Shown one piece after another: positions 41,373 to 49,812 of a DNA stretch of 64,000 nucleotides. Under the pieces are notes generated by a model. The model searched no databases. It worked only from the letters and a program-made list of their open reading frames with translations, and was not told the DNA's origin. The stretch spans positions 310,001 through 374,000 of the forward strand of contig CAYNKA010000001.1 of assembly GCA_964397655.1 (NCBI GenBank), in the 5' to 3' direction. A program made the translations under genes and the position numbers. Every line of letters begins with the position of its first letter. The stretch's first letter is position 1. Origin of the DNA: CAYNKA01 sp964397655 (GTDB taxonomy: Bacteria > Spirochaetota > Spirochaetia > DTKZ01).

Positions 41373-41449
41373 CAGATTTCTGAAATGGGGCTTATGATCC
41401 CAGTTAACATTTTTTAGTCGAGATTGATTGCAATCCGACCGGACCACCG

Positions 41450-41534
41450 GAGGAGCGCGATCGATCGGACAGGTTCTCGCAAGAAGTCTATCTTGCGGGC
41501 ATTGTGTCCGATTGGTTGTGCTCCTCTTTTTTTT
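41450..41534 (+). ncRNA. Long hairpin RNA with T8 tail between terS and terL
   Basis: Bases 41450-41471 pair with 41505-41526 over 22 positions, with five G-U pairs. After a small internal loop, 41478-41484 pair with 41491-41497. Eight T follow (41527-41534). A second small hairpin (TTGCCC-TCGC-GGGCAA, 41533-41548) sits next to the terL ribosome site. It could be an unusually long terminator, a small RNA or a packaging signal. Confidence 0.55.
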
Positions 41535-41555
41535 GCCCTCGCGGGCAAGGGAGCC

Positions 41556-43238
41556 ATGGACTACAAAGCGACCGAATACATCAATGACGTTCTCCTCGGA
41601 AAGATAACCGTATGCCGACTCGTGCGGCTGGCGGTCGATCGCCATGTCCGAGACCTTGCCCGCGTAGGTGATCCGGATTTCCCTTTTTATTTCGACGAGG
41701 AAGCAGCGAAATTCGCCATTGATTTTTTCGGCTTCCTCAAGCATTCGAAGGGAGAATGGGCAGGAAAGCCTATTATCCTCGAGCCATGGCAACAATTCAG
41801 TATTTGGTGCGTTTATGGCTGGCTTCGAAAAGAGGACCATCTCAGGCGATTCAGAACGATATATGAGGAGATCGCGAGAAAGAACGGAAAGAGTACGAAG
41901 CTTTCAGGAATCGGCCTTTTCGGACTCATTGCCGACGGAGAGCCCGGGGCGGAAATCTACACGGCCGCGAACGATAAGGACCAGGCGAAGATCATCTGGT
42001 CCGAAGCAAAACGAATGGTCGAACAGTCTTCCGACATTAAGAAAATCGTCGATGTTTTCGCTTCATCGCTCGCCGTCGATAAAACGCACAGCAAATTCAT
42101 GCCACTTTCTTCCGAGACCAGGAACAAGGACGGTCTCAATGTGCATGTGGGAGAGATCGACGAATACCATGAGCACCAAACGGACGAGCTCTACAATGTG
42201 CTCAAAAGCGGTATGGCTTCTCGACGTCAGCCGATTCTCTGGATAATCACAACTGCCGGGTTCAATTCGTCATCTCCCTGCAAGCGAGAGCATGACTATG
42301 CAGTTATGGTCCTCGAGGGAATCGTTCCGAACGACGCATATTTTGCGATCATCTATACGCTTGATGAAGAGGACAATCCCTTCGACGAAAAGAATTGGAT
42401 CAAGTCGAATCCGAATCTCGGCGTATCGGTCAAACTTGACCTTCTTCGGGAACAGGCGAATACCGCGACGACGCAACCATCAAAAATAAACGAGTTCAAG
42501 ACGAAACGGCTCAACATCTGGACGTCGGCTTATACGCGATGGATTCTCCCTACGAAGTGGAACAAGTGTAAAAGCCGTTTTGACAAAAAGGCTCTCGTCG
42601 GCAGGTCCTGCGTACTCGCGATCGACCTATCCTCAACGATCGATATTTCCGGATTCTGCGAGGTATTCCCGCCGGTGGAACCGAATGAGAAACCGAAGTT
42701 AGTCTGGAAATTCTTCATACCCAGGGAAGGCCTCGAGGACAGGATCAAGGCGGAGGGCGTGCCATATGATAACTGGATCAAGGATGGGTTCGTAATAGCG
42801 ACGCAGGGCGACGTCATTGATTACAACAGGATCGAGCAGGAAATCAAGAACGACGCCGAGATCTTCGACATTAACGAAGTTCCTCATGACCCGTACAATG
42901 CGACTCAGCTCGTCAACAATCTCACGGATGCTGGATTCAACTGTATAAAATTTCCCCAGAACATTACCTCGATTTCTCCGGCTGCGAAGATGTTCGAAAA
43001 GATGGTCCTTGCGGCAGAAATCGAAGTCGAAGACAACCCGGTCATGGACTATATGATGGGCTGCGCTGAGGTGTATTCCGACGCGAACGGTAATATCAAG
43101 GTCATCAAACCCGACAGGCGAAAAAGTGCAAAAAGGATCGACGGTGTGATCATGGCTATCATGGCCCTCTATCGATCCATCATCGGACAAGGTGAACAGG
43201 GATCTCCCTACGAATCCCGGGGGGTGGTAGTTGTTTAA
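41556..43238 (+). CDS. terL: Terminase large subunit (Terminase_1 family)
   Basis: A protein of 560 residues from the ATG at 41556 (AAGGGAG upstream). The ATPase part has a P-loop-like RTIYEEIARKNGKST near residue 107, ANDKDQAKIIWSEAKRMV, and the acidic Walker B region VGEIDEYHEHQ near 206. The C-terminal RNase H-like nuclease starts at CVLAIDLSSTIDISGF. The late gene order and P27 partner fit an HK97-like packaging motor. It overlaps portal by eight bases. Confidence 0.92.
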   Translation: MDYKATEYINDVLLGKITVCRLVRLAVDRHVRDLARVGDPDFPFYFDEEAAKFAIDFFGFLKHSKGEWAGKPIILEPWQQFSIWCVYGWLRKEDHLRRFRTIYEEIARKNGKSTKLSGIGLFGLIADGEPGAEIYTAANDKDQAKIIWSEAKRMVEQSSDIKKIVDVFASSLAVDKTHSKFMPLSSETRNKDGLNVHVGEIDEYHEHQTDELYNVLKSGMASRRQPILWIITTAGFNSSSPCKREHDYAVMVLEGIVPNDAYFAIIYTLDEEDNPFDEKNWIKSNPNLGVSVKLDLLREQANTATTQPSKINEFKTKRLNIWTSAYTRWILPTKWNKCKSRFDKKALVGRSCVLAIDLSSTIDISGFCEVFPPVEPNEKPKLVWKFFIPREGLEDRIKAEGVPYDNWIKDGFVIATQGDVIDYNRIEQEIKNDAEIFDINEVPHDPYNATQLVNNLTDAGFNCIKFPQNITSISPAAKMFEKMVLAAEIEVEDNPVMDYMMGCAEVYSDANGNIKVIKPDRRKSAKRIDGVIMAIMALYRSIIGQGEQGSPYESRGVVVV

Positions 43239-44490
43239 CCTCCAGAAAATTAAGACAGGCATCCGGTCAGCTGTCTCCTCCGTTTCGCAGGCCTTACGGA
43301 GGCGGACGACGTACATTCAATTCCCGGGAGGCGGGTCCATGGCCGGCGAATGGGTGAATGAGGATCGGGCTTTAACGATCTCGGCTGTATTCGCGTGCGT
43401 TCGGAACATCTCGGAGGATGTCGCATCGCTGCCGCTTAATCTTATGTATAGAGATGCGGACCGAACAGCCCCTGCCGAATGGCGGCGTGAATACGAGCTT
43501 CTCCGTGCAGCGCCAAATTCTTACCAGACTTCCATGGATTTCCGTGAGACGTTCATTGCCTCCATGCTGCTCACGGGGAACGCGATCGCGGAAAAAGAGA
43601 AGACCATCGACAAGTCGTCAATCTATGCGCTTCACTTCGTGGAACCTGAACGGTTTCAAGGAGCTCACGTCGACGATGGACGGATCATTTACGTGATCGA
43701 CGGTAAGGAGTTAACGAGAAGCGATATACTTTTCAGCCACGCATTTTCAACCGACGGAATAACCGGTCGAAGTGTACTGAGGCTTGCCAGGGATACCTTC
43801 GGCCTCACGAAAGCAACCGAAAGATTCGGCTCCTCCTATTTTGCGAACGGAGCGACTCCGGGCGGCGTAATCGAATGGGATAGAAAATTCATGAACGAGG
43901 ATGCCGTGAAGCGATTCATGCTGTCATGGACACTCGCTCACGGCGGAGCAGCAAAACATGGGAAGACAGCCGTACTCGAAGACGGAATGAAATATAAAAA
44001 CATCGGGATTCCTCCCGAAGACTCTCAATTCCTCGAAACGAGGAAATTTCAAATTACGGATATCGCGCGGTTTTTTAGGATGCCGCCGCATAAAATCGGA
44101 GACCTCGAGAAGGCTACGTTTTCGAATATCGAGCACCAGGGGATCGAATATGTCACGTCGACGCTCGGTCCTTGGATCGTGCGAATTGAGCAGAGTCTCA
44201 ACCTCTCGCTCCTCAGCCAGTTTGATCGGAAGCAGTATTTTTTCAAGCACAATGTCGATGCGCTCCTTCGTGGTGATATCGCGAGCAGATACGACGCATA
44301 TTCAACCGGCCGGATGTGGGGCTGGCTCTCGGTGAATGACATCCGCAGGAAGGAAGACATGGATCCGGTCGAAGGAGGGGACGAATACCTCAGGCCCGTC
44401 AACATGGAAGTCGCGTCGACGAAAAATAGTCGGTCAAGGAAGCAGGCCGATCCGAAACAGCTCGATCTCATTCGGGAGGAAATGAAATGA
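43231..44490 (+). CDS. Portal protein, HK97 family
   Basis: A protein of 419 residues with a TTG start overlapping terL; GGGGTGG is the ribosome site. Typical blocks are ALTISAVFACVRNISEDVASLPL, NSYQTSMDFRETFIASMLLTGNA and FFRMPPHKIGD. The C-terminus is basic. It forms the dodecameric DNA entry ring. Confidence 0.93.
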   Translation: MFNLQKIKTGIRSAVSSVSQALRRRTTYIQFPGGGSMAGEWVNEDRALTISAVFACVRNISEDVASLPLNLMYRDADRTAPAEWRREYELLRAAPNSYQTSMDFRETFIASMLLTGNAIAEKEKTIDKSSIYALHFVEPERFQGAHVDDGRIIYVIDGKELTRSDILFSHAFSTDGITGRSVLRLARDTFGLTKATERFGSSYFANGATPGGVIEWDRKFMNEDAVKRFMLSWTLAHGGAAKHGKTAVLEDGMKYKNIGIPPEDSQFLETRKFQITDIARFFRMPPHKIGDLEKATFSNIEHQGIEYVTSTLGPWIVRIEQSLNLSLLSQFDRKQYFFKHNVDALLRGDIASRYDAYSTGRMWGWLSVNDIRRKEDMDPVEGGDEYLRPVNMEVASTKNSRSRKQADPKQLDLIREEMK

Positions 44491-46286
44491 AAAGCAAATG
44501 GTTCGCGATGTCGGTGAAAAACAAAGCCGCGGAGATCTCGATTTTCGATGAAATCGGAGGTTGGGGAATCAGTGTTCAGCAGTTCAAGGAAGCATTCGAC
44601 CTCGTGAAAGACCAGGCGGAGATCAAGCTCTTCATCAATTCCCCGGGTGGATCGATCATTGACGGCATGGCCTTATACAACCTGCTCTCCAGCGTCCGGA
44701 ACAAGCTCACCGTGGAAATCATTGGGCTCGCTGCCTCCATGGCTTCAATTGTCGCCCTCGCCGGCAAGGATCGCCCCGTCATGGCAGAAGGAACCTACTT
44801 GATGATTCACAATCCCTGGACCGTCGCGATCGGTGACGCGGAGGAAATGAAAAAGAACGCGGAGATCCTCGATAAGATGAAAGGAGAGCTCGTCAACATC
44901 TATGCGGCGAAATCCGCCCTCACTCCCGAGGAGATCTCCTCGATGATGGACGAAGAGACCTGGCTCACCGCCCAGGAAGCCGTCGATATGGGGCTGGCCT
45001 CCGAAGTCAAGGACTACGGTCAGCTCGCGGCGATGGTTTCCTCGAATCGTTTCGACCTCAAGAAAATCGGTTTCAACAAGCTCCCTGAGGAGCTGAAAAA
45101 TTATCAGGCTGAGAAGCCTGCAATTCAGGAGGGGAACATGGATCCCAAAAACGAACCCGCCCAGGCTGCGGCTCAGCCTGCTCAGGCGGCGCAGGCCCAG
45201 GCGCCGGCGGTTCAGCAGCCGGTCGCACAGATCGAGATCACGGACAAGCTCATCGAAGTGCTCGCGGAGAGGACCGCGCCGGCGATCGCAAAGCTGCTTC
45301 CGGCCGGAAGGGTCCTCGAATCGAGGACCCGGGACGACAAGTTCCCGGGTTGGTTCCTGGACGCACTTCGCGGTAAGAACATTTCCCGCGGCATTCCTCA
45401 GAACGCAGCGGGAACGATCGTGACGAGCGACGGCTTCGGAATTCCGGTGCCGGCGATGGCCGAGGTTCTCACGAACCTCAATTTCTACTCCATCGCTCGT
45501 CGCTGGGGAGCTCTTGCCCGGGGAGTCACCGCTCCGAAAACCAAAGCGACGATCAACGTCGTGCAGAACTCCGCCGAGATCATCGCGGAAAAAGGCGACT
45601 ATCCGGATCTCGGCGAGCCCGACGGGATCGAAGTCGACCTCGTGAAGCTCGGAGGTCGGTATTCGATGAGCGAAGAGGCCGACGAGGACTCCATCATCAA
45701 CGAATTCGAAACCTTCCAGAGAGAAGCTGCGGTCGCTCTCGCGAAGGCCGAGAACCACTACTTCCTCGTCGGAGACGGGACCGGAGAGCCGAAAGGGATC
45801 TTCGCGGAAAGCGCGACGAAAACTTGCGCTTCCTCCTCGACCATCACGCTCGCGGAGCTCCTCGAGCTCGACGAATCGATAGCGGACGAATGGGACACCA
45901 TGGAGCAGTTCGATCCGAGAAACCCGGGCGCTTACCGGGGACCGATCTACGTCATGAAGGGCTCCACGGCCGCGGTCATCAGGGCGATGAAAGACGCCGA
46001 TTCGAAATACATCTTCCAGGAATACTACTCCGGAAAGATGCTCACCATGTTCGGTCGCCCCGTCGTCCGCTCCTCCTACGCTCCCGCGATCGGAGCCGGC
46101 AACAAGGTCATAGCCCTCGTGAACTGGGCGGGATACGTCATCGGAGAACGCCGTCCCGCCCTCGCGATGAAGATCACCGAGGATCCGGACAACCACAACA
46201 TCAACTGGGACTTCAACGAACGGATCGACGGCAAGACCTGGAACACCGACGCGGTGAAAATCCTCGCCATGAAGGCCTCGACCTGA
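44487..46286 (+). CDS. Fused ClpP-like head maturation protease and HK97-type major capsid protein
   Basis: A single frame of 599 residues. Residues 1-190 are a ClpP/S49-type protease (FINSPGGSIIDGMALYNLL, nucleophile in GLAASMASIVALAG, His in YLMIHNPW). Residues 200-285 are an Ala/Gln/Pro-rich, helical linker in the place of the scaffold delta domain. Residues 290-599 are the HK97 capsid fold (FQREAAVALAKAENHYFLVGDGTGEPKGI). No stop or ribosome site separates the parts. The capsid subunit is probably released by self-processing. It overlaps portal by four bases. Confidence 0.92.
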   Translation: MKSKWFAMSVKNKAAEISIFDEIGGWGISVQQFKEAFDLVKDQAEIKLFINSPGGSIIDGMALYNLLSSVRNKLTVEIIGLAASMASIVALAGKDRPVMAEGTYLMIHNPWTVAIGDAEEMKKNAEILDKMKGELVNIYAAKSALTPEEISSMMDEETWLTAQEAVDMGLASEVKDYGQLAAMVSSNRFDLKKIGFNKLPEELKNYQAEKPAIQEGNMDPKNEPAQAAAQPAQAAQAQAPAVQQPVAQIEITDKLIEVLAERTAPAIAKLLPAGRVLESRTRDDKFPGWFLDALRGKNISRGIPQNAAGTIVTSDGFGIPVPAMAEVLTNLNFYSIARRWGALARGVTAPKTKATINVVQNSAEIIAEKGDYPDLGEPDGIEVDLVKLGGRYSMSEEADEDSIINEFETFQREAAVALAKAENHYFLVGDGTGEPKGIFAESATKTCASSSTITLAELLELDESIADEWDTMEQFDPRNPGAYRGPIYVMKGSTAAVIRAMKDADSKYIFQEYYSGKMLTMFGRPVVRSSYAPAIGAGNKVIALVNWAGYVIGERRPALAMKITEDPDNHNINWDFNERIDGKTWNTDAVKILAMKAST

Positions 46287-46306
46287 TAAGGGCTGAGCAT
46301 CGATTC

Positions 46307-46331
46307 GGGGAAGGGGATTCTCCCCTTCCCC
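46307..46331 (+). terminator. Strong hairpin after the capsid gene
   Basis: An 11-bp perfect stem (46307-46317 with 46321-46331) with a 3-base loop and no T-run. It is likely an mRNA-stabilising or partial-termination element raising capsid yield. Confidence 0.5.
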
Positions 46332-46341
46332 ATTCACTGAG

Positions 46342-46361
46342 TTTTGCAGACGTCTGCAAAA
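46342..46361. promoter_or_regulatory. 20-bp palindrome, candidate parS (copy 2)
   Basis: A perfect 20-bp palindrome whose central 18 bases equal those at 35151-35168. It is intergenic, between the capsid hairpin and the ribosome site of the next gene. Confidence 0.5.
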
Positions 46362-46374
46362 CGAGGAGCGAAAG

Positions 46375-46602
46375 ATGAAAGTAAAGCTGCATACCAGCAT
46401 ATCGGGGGCGTTCGGGTCCTTTTCCCCCGGTGAGAAGGAGCTTCCAGACGTGCTTGCCCTCGAAATGATCCATGCCGGTCATGCGGATCCGCTCGATGCC
46501 GGCGAACCGGCCTGGGACGAGGGCCAGACTTCTCCCGAAAAACGGCCCGATGCAGGCGAACCGGTCGCGGAAAAGAAGAGCAAAAAACGAGGATCCAGGT
46601 GA
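46375..46602 (+). CDS. Small head-region protein of unknown function
   Basis: A protein of 75 residues with GAGGAGCG upstream. The N-terminal VKLHTSISGAFGSFSPGEKELPD is beta-rich and the C-terminal tail is acidic then basic (PVAEKKSKKRGSR). Its position directly after the capsid suggests a decoration or head-completion protein; no motif proves it. Confidence 0.6.
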   Translation: MKVKLHTSISGAFGSFSPGEKELPDVLALEMIHAGHADPLDAGEPAWDEGQTSPEKRPDAGEPVAEKKSKKRGSR

Positions 46603-47069
46603 GAAAGATCGCCATCATAGGAGCTGGGTTTGATCATCCTCCTGAACTGCCTTCAGACGTCGAGGTCTGGACGGTCGGAAGGATCATCGATGTTTTGCCC
46701 CGTGTCGACAGGGCGTACGAAATACATTCTCCCGAAATATACACATGGTATATCGATCTTCTCAGGCGGGCTATTTCTCGTGGTGTCCGCGTTTACATGC
46801 GGCATCCCATCGACGGCGCTTATCCGATCGGGATGAATGAGATCCGCCTGAGTTCAGGTTTTTTTTATGGGACTCCTCCGATCATGGTTGCACATGCAAT
46901 CAAAGAGAAGGTGGACGTTATCCAGATCTATGGACTGCCGTTGACAGGGGACGAATATAAGCGGCAGAGGCCTTCGCTACTTTTTCACCTGGGCATCGCA
47001 TATGGATCTGGAATCAGAATCGAGGACCATTCGAGTTTGATCGACTGGGAGGCCGATTATGGCGGATAG
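46599..47069 (+). CDS. Rossmann-like protein of unknown function in the head module
   Basis: A protein of 156 residues from the GTG. It begins MRKIAIIGAGFDHPPELP, a nucleotide-fold-like start, and continues with VEVWTVGRIIDVLPRVDRAYEIH. Similar MptE/DUF115-like fragments occur in phage genomes, but catalytic residues cannot be named. It is not a standard head gene, and may be a modification or accessory gene inserted between capsid and connector. It overlaps both neighbours. Confidence 0.55.
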   Translation: MRKIAIIGAGFDHPPELPSDVEVWTVGRIIDVLPRVDRAYEIHSPEIYTWYIDLLRRAISRGVRVYMRHPIDGAYPIGMNEIRLSSGFFYGTPPIMVAHAIKEKVDVIQIYGLPLTGDEYKRQRPSLLFHLGIAYGSGIRIEDHSSLIDWEADYGG

Positions 47070-47649
47070 CACGCTTACCGCGGATGCTCTCGTCACCTGG
47101 GAGTACACGAAAGAAATGCTCTCGCTCGAAGATGAGGATCAAGCCTATACGGAAGGACTGATCAATGCTGCTTCGGCCTATGCAAATACGCATACTGGAC
47201 GGCTGCTTAAGGCTCGTGAAAACACGGAATTTCTAGACGGTTTGGGGAGCTGCGATATCCTCGCGAAGCAGCGGCCGATCATGACGATTTCGGAGCTCAA
47301 CATCGACTCGTCGCGAACGTTCACGGCCGCGACGAAGGAAACGGAATACGTCTTCGATGCAGAGACGGGATTAATCGTTCTTTCACGGCGGATTTTCCCG
47401 AAAGGCCGCCTTGTCGTGAAGCTCGTCTACACTGCCGGCTACGGTGGAGGGGAAAGCGGAGTAGTCCCGAATGACCTGCAACAGGCGGTCCTGGAGATCG
47501 TCTCGCAGAATTTCACGCGGCTCCGGTCGAAGGGGATAGGGGTTCGGCAGGCTTCGGGACCCGATGGCCTCTCGACGACATTCGAAGGAGCGATTCCATT
47601 CAATGCTCTCAAGATCTTAGATTCCTACCGGGATCCGAGGTGTGCCTGA
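47059..47649 (+). CDS. Head-tail connector (gp6-like)
   Basis: A protein of 196 residues. The helical N-terminus (WEYTKEMLSLEDEDQAYTEGLINAASAYANTHTGR) and the later PNDLQQAVLEIVSQNF match the HK97 gp6-like adaptor family that sits under the portal. It starts 11 bases inside the previous gene. Confidence 0.8.
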   Translation: MADSTLTADALVTWEYTKEMLSLEDEDQAYTEGLINAASAYANTHTGRLLKARENTEFLDGLGSCDILAKQRPIMTISELNIDSSRTFTAATKETEYVFDAETGLIVLSRRIFPKGRLVVKLVYTAGYGGGESGVVPNDLQQAVLEIVSQNFTRLRSKGIGVRQASGPDGLSTTFEGAIPFNALKILDSYRDPRCA

Positions 47650-48189
47650 ATGCTTTCAATGCAAATCATCAAAAAACGGGACAAGGATTTCTGGGACAAG
47701 TTCGCAAAAACTCAGCCGAATGTCGCGAACATTGCGGTAGCTGATGCCGCAGCTGATTATCGGGATTTCCTGAAAAGCGGGTATCTCTCCGGTCAGGCTC
47801 TCGGTGTCGTCACGGGAGAGACCCGGGAGAGCGTGAACATATTTCAGTATAGACGCCGCAAAGGTCAGTGGGCGGTCCGTCCTGGAGTCGGGATCCGCGG
47901 TAGTCTCAATTATCTCAAAATTTTCGAACGCGGAGGCGGTGAAATAATAGCGAAGCGAGGTGACAATCCATTCCTGTATTTCGACCCGCTCGGAGGATGG
48001 ACGATGAAGAACCCGCCGAATCCAGGAAAGCCAATCCGGAAGCGTGTCGTCATGTTGCCGGGACATCCCTTCATGGCTCCGAGTTTCGCGGCATTCCGGG
48101 CCGCGGGAAGCGCCATGGCGGCAATTAAAAAAAGTTATGACGCCTGGCTTTCCAAAACCCTTGCAAGAAACCAGGGAGGTTCGATATGA
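47650..48189 (+). CDS. Tail component/neck protein (HK97 gp10-like)
   Basis: A protein of 179 residues that follows the connector without a gap. The segment order (basic helix, TGETRESVNIFQYRRRKG, LKIFERGGG, PGHPFMAPSF) resembles HK97 gp10/neck proteins. It overlaps the next gene by four bases. Confidence 0.65.
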   Translation: MLSMQIIKKRDKDFWDKFAKTQPNVANIAVADAAADYRDFLKSGYLSGQALGVVTGETRESVNIFQYRRRKGQWAVRPGVGIRGSLNYLKIFERGGGEIIAKRGDNPFLYFDPLGGWTMKNPPNPGKPIRKRVVMLPGHPFMAPSFAAFRAAGSAMAAIKKSYDAWLSKTLARNQGGSI

Positions 48190-48641
48190 GATATGCGACT
48201 CCTCTTTTCCTGGGGCTGAAAGACTTCTTCTTGGCGAATTTCAATACGGTCCTGCAGGCCGTTGCCGCGACCACACAACAGACCGTCCCGAATGTCAACT
48301 ACTTTGCGAATGGGGCCGAGGATGTTTTCAGTCTCAAGAAATATCCAGGAATGCTTTTCATTCCCGGGCCCCGAACGCCTGACATGGAGACTCAGCTCTC
48401 GGCGGTATCGGTCGACTTGATCGCAATCGTCCAAGGACCATCGGAGGCTGCGGTCGCAGCGGCTCAAGCGGTCTATGCCGATGCGATCTTCAAGATCGTG
48501 ACGGATATGCCTACTTTCGGAGGGCTCTGCGATAACGCTCAAATCGACGGAGACATAGATCCCATGATCCCCGTTCAAGGACTCAAACTCGCAGGGATCG
48601 TCATGGCAAGGATTCGCTGCACGCTCGACGAGCGGGCATGA
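48186..48641 (+). CDS. Putative tail terminator/completion protein
   Basis: A protein of 151 residues. The position between the gp10-like gene and the tail tube is that of the tail terminator. The fold text (LGLKDFFLANFNTVLQAV, VSVDLIAIVQG, IVMARIRCTLDE) is compatible. The assignment is mainly by synteny. Confidence 0.6.
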   Translation: MRYATPLFLGLKDFFLANFNTVLQAVAATTQQTVPNVNYFANGAEDVFSLKKYPGMLFIPGPRTPDMETQLSAVSVDLIAIVQGPSEAAVAAAQAVYADAIFKIVTDMPTFGGLCDNAQIDGDIDPMIPVQGLKLAGIVMARIRCTLDERA

Positions 48642-48665
48642 AGAAGAAACAGGGAGGATATTGAT

Positions 48666-49151
48666 ATGAGTACCGTAATACAGGGAATCCGAGGAGAGAT
48701 GCGGCTCTGCGAGGCCGGCGGGACGAAGACGAAAATCGGCTACGTCGACGCCTTCAGCTTGAAGGTCACGAAGGACGTCCAGGAGCTCAGCCCTCTCGGC
48801 GTGACGTCGAAAGAGTTTCTTCCCGGGCTCGTAGGAGCGCAGGTCAATTGCAACGGGACTTTCTCCAGAGGCGATCCTCAACAGGAGATTCTTCTCAACC
48901 AGTTCATGAAGCTGACCAAGGAAGGAGTCACGACGCCGATCTCTTCGGCAAACATCGAGATGGACCTGGTCCTGATCGAGGGAGACCCTGCTGCTGCCGA
49001 AGCGATCGACAAGAAGACCTACGCCATCGCCCTCGTGGGGATTTCCACCAGTCTCGGCTTCGACGTCGATTCGAAAAATCCGCACAAATGGAGCTGGGAC
49101 GGCCAAGTGACCGGCGACGTCGAATTGAAGATCACCACGGAGGAAACCTGA
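48666..49151 (+). CDS. Major tail tube protein
   Basis: A protein of 161 residues, beta-rich, with alternating charged strands (EMRLCEAGGTKTKIGYVDAF, ELSPLGVTSKEFLPGLVGAQVNCNGTFSRG) typical of siphophage tube proteins of this size. AGGGAGGA precedes it. It is followed immediately by the tail chaperone pair. Confidence 0.8.
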   Translation: MSTVIQGIRGEMRLCEAGGTKTKIGYVDAFSLKVTKDVQELSPLGVTSKEFLPGLVGAQVNCNGTFSRGDPQQEILLNQFMKLTKEGVTTPISSANIEMDLVLIEGDPAAAEAIDKKTYAIALVGISTSLGFDVDSKNPHKWSWDGQVTGDVELKITTEET

Positions 49152-49546
49152 TGATACTCGAGATTGTGAAGGAGAAAGTCTGGATCCCGAAGTACCGTGA
49201 AAACGACAAAGCTCCCGAGAACCAGCAGATTCGTTTTCATCACCGCTTCCTTACACCGGGGGAATCTCAGAAGTTTCGCCATTATGAGGACCTCGAGATG
49301 GACATGGAGACCGGAAAGCCGGTCTCCAGAAAGCGGAAATGGATCGAAGATATGCCCGGGATAGTTTCAGCGGTCGTATTCAAGATCGACAACCTGCAGG
49401 TCAAGAAAGGTGACAAGACTTCGGATGTCGATACCGGAACGAAACTCTACAATTCCGAAGGAGTTCCGCAGGATCTCATCATCGAAGCGGAATTGTATTT
49501 TCGTAATGCGGCGGATCCGGAGATCGATGTCCGCCCTTTCGTGTAG
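49151..49546 (+). CDS. Tail assembly chaperone, short form (G-like)
   Basis: A protein of 131 residues starting at the last base of the tube gene. Its place between tube and tape measure and its ending at a slippery heptamer identify it as the G-type chaperone. It has a hydrophilic start and an acidic C-terminus (AADPEIDVRPFV). It binds the tape measure during tail assembly. Confidence 0.75.
   Translation: MILEIVKEKVWIPKYRENDKAPENQQIRFHHRFLTPGESQKFRHYEDLEMDMETGKPVSRKRKWIEDMPGIVSAVVFKIDNLQVKKGDKTSDVDTGTKLYNSEGVPQDLIIEAELYFRNAADPEIDVRPFV
49534..49540 (+). other. -1 ribosomal frameshift slippery heptamer
   Basis: C-CCT-TTC fits X-XXY-YYZ with zero-frame codons CCT TTC, two codons before the UAG of the short chaperone. 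Slipping by -1 enters an open frame of 90 codons that ends at 49812. Confidence 0.7.
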
Positions 49547-49812
49547 CGATCGACCTGCTTCGGATTTCTCCGAAGTACGAGACATTCCGGCCGCTGCCGC
49601 ATGAAATGGATCAACCGATCGCTGTTGGAGGCGGATTGATAATGCGCGGCAGCATCCCGGGGTATTTTGGTAGGACGTTCTATGCCGCGATCGAGCTCTG
49701 GCGTAGGTGGAAACGGTTCGGTCTTCCATTCTGGGGGCTGGGCTGGGCGGAGACGCCGGATTTTATCGTGAGGACGATCGAGGCGATCGACGAGGAGATG
49801 AGTCGTGGGTAG
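49541..49812 (+). CDS. Tail assembly chaperone frameshift extension (T-like)
   Basis: An open -1 frame of about 90 codons downstream of the slippery site, reading VAIDLLRISPKYETFRPLP and on to a tryptophan-rich helix ELWRRWKRFGLPFWGLGW, a common feature of T domains. It is expected as a G-T fusion in a minor share of products. An internal ATG at 49606 lacks a convincing ribosome site, supporting expression by frameshift. It overlaps the tape measure by eight bases. Confidence 0.7.

Noticed and set aside
41424..41555. N-terminal extension of the large terminase
   Set aside because: It would translate the long hairpin and T8 stretch; the terminase fold begins after the ATG at 41556, which has a ribosome site.
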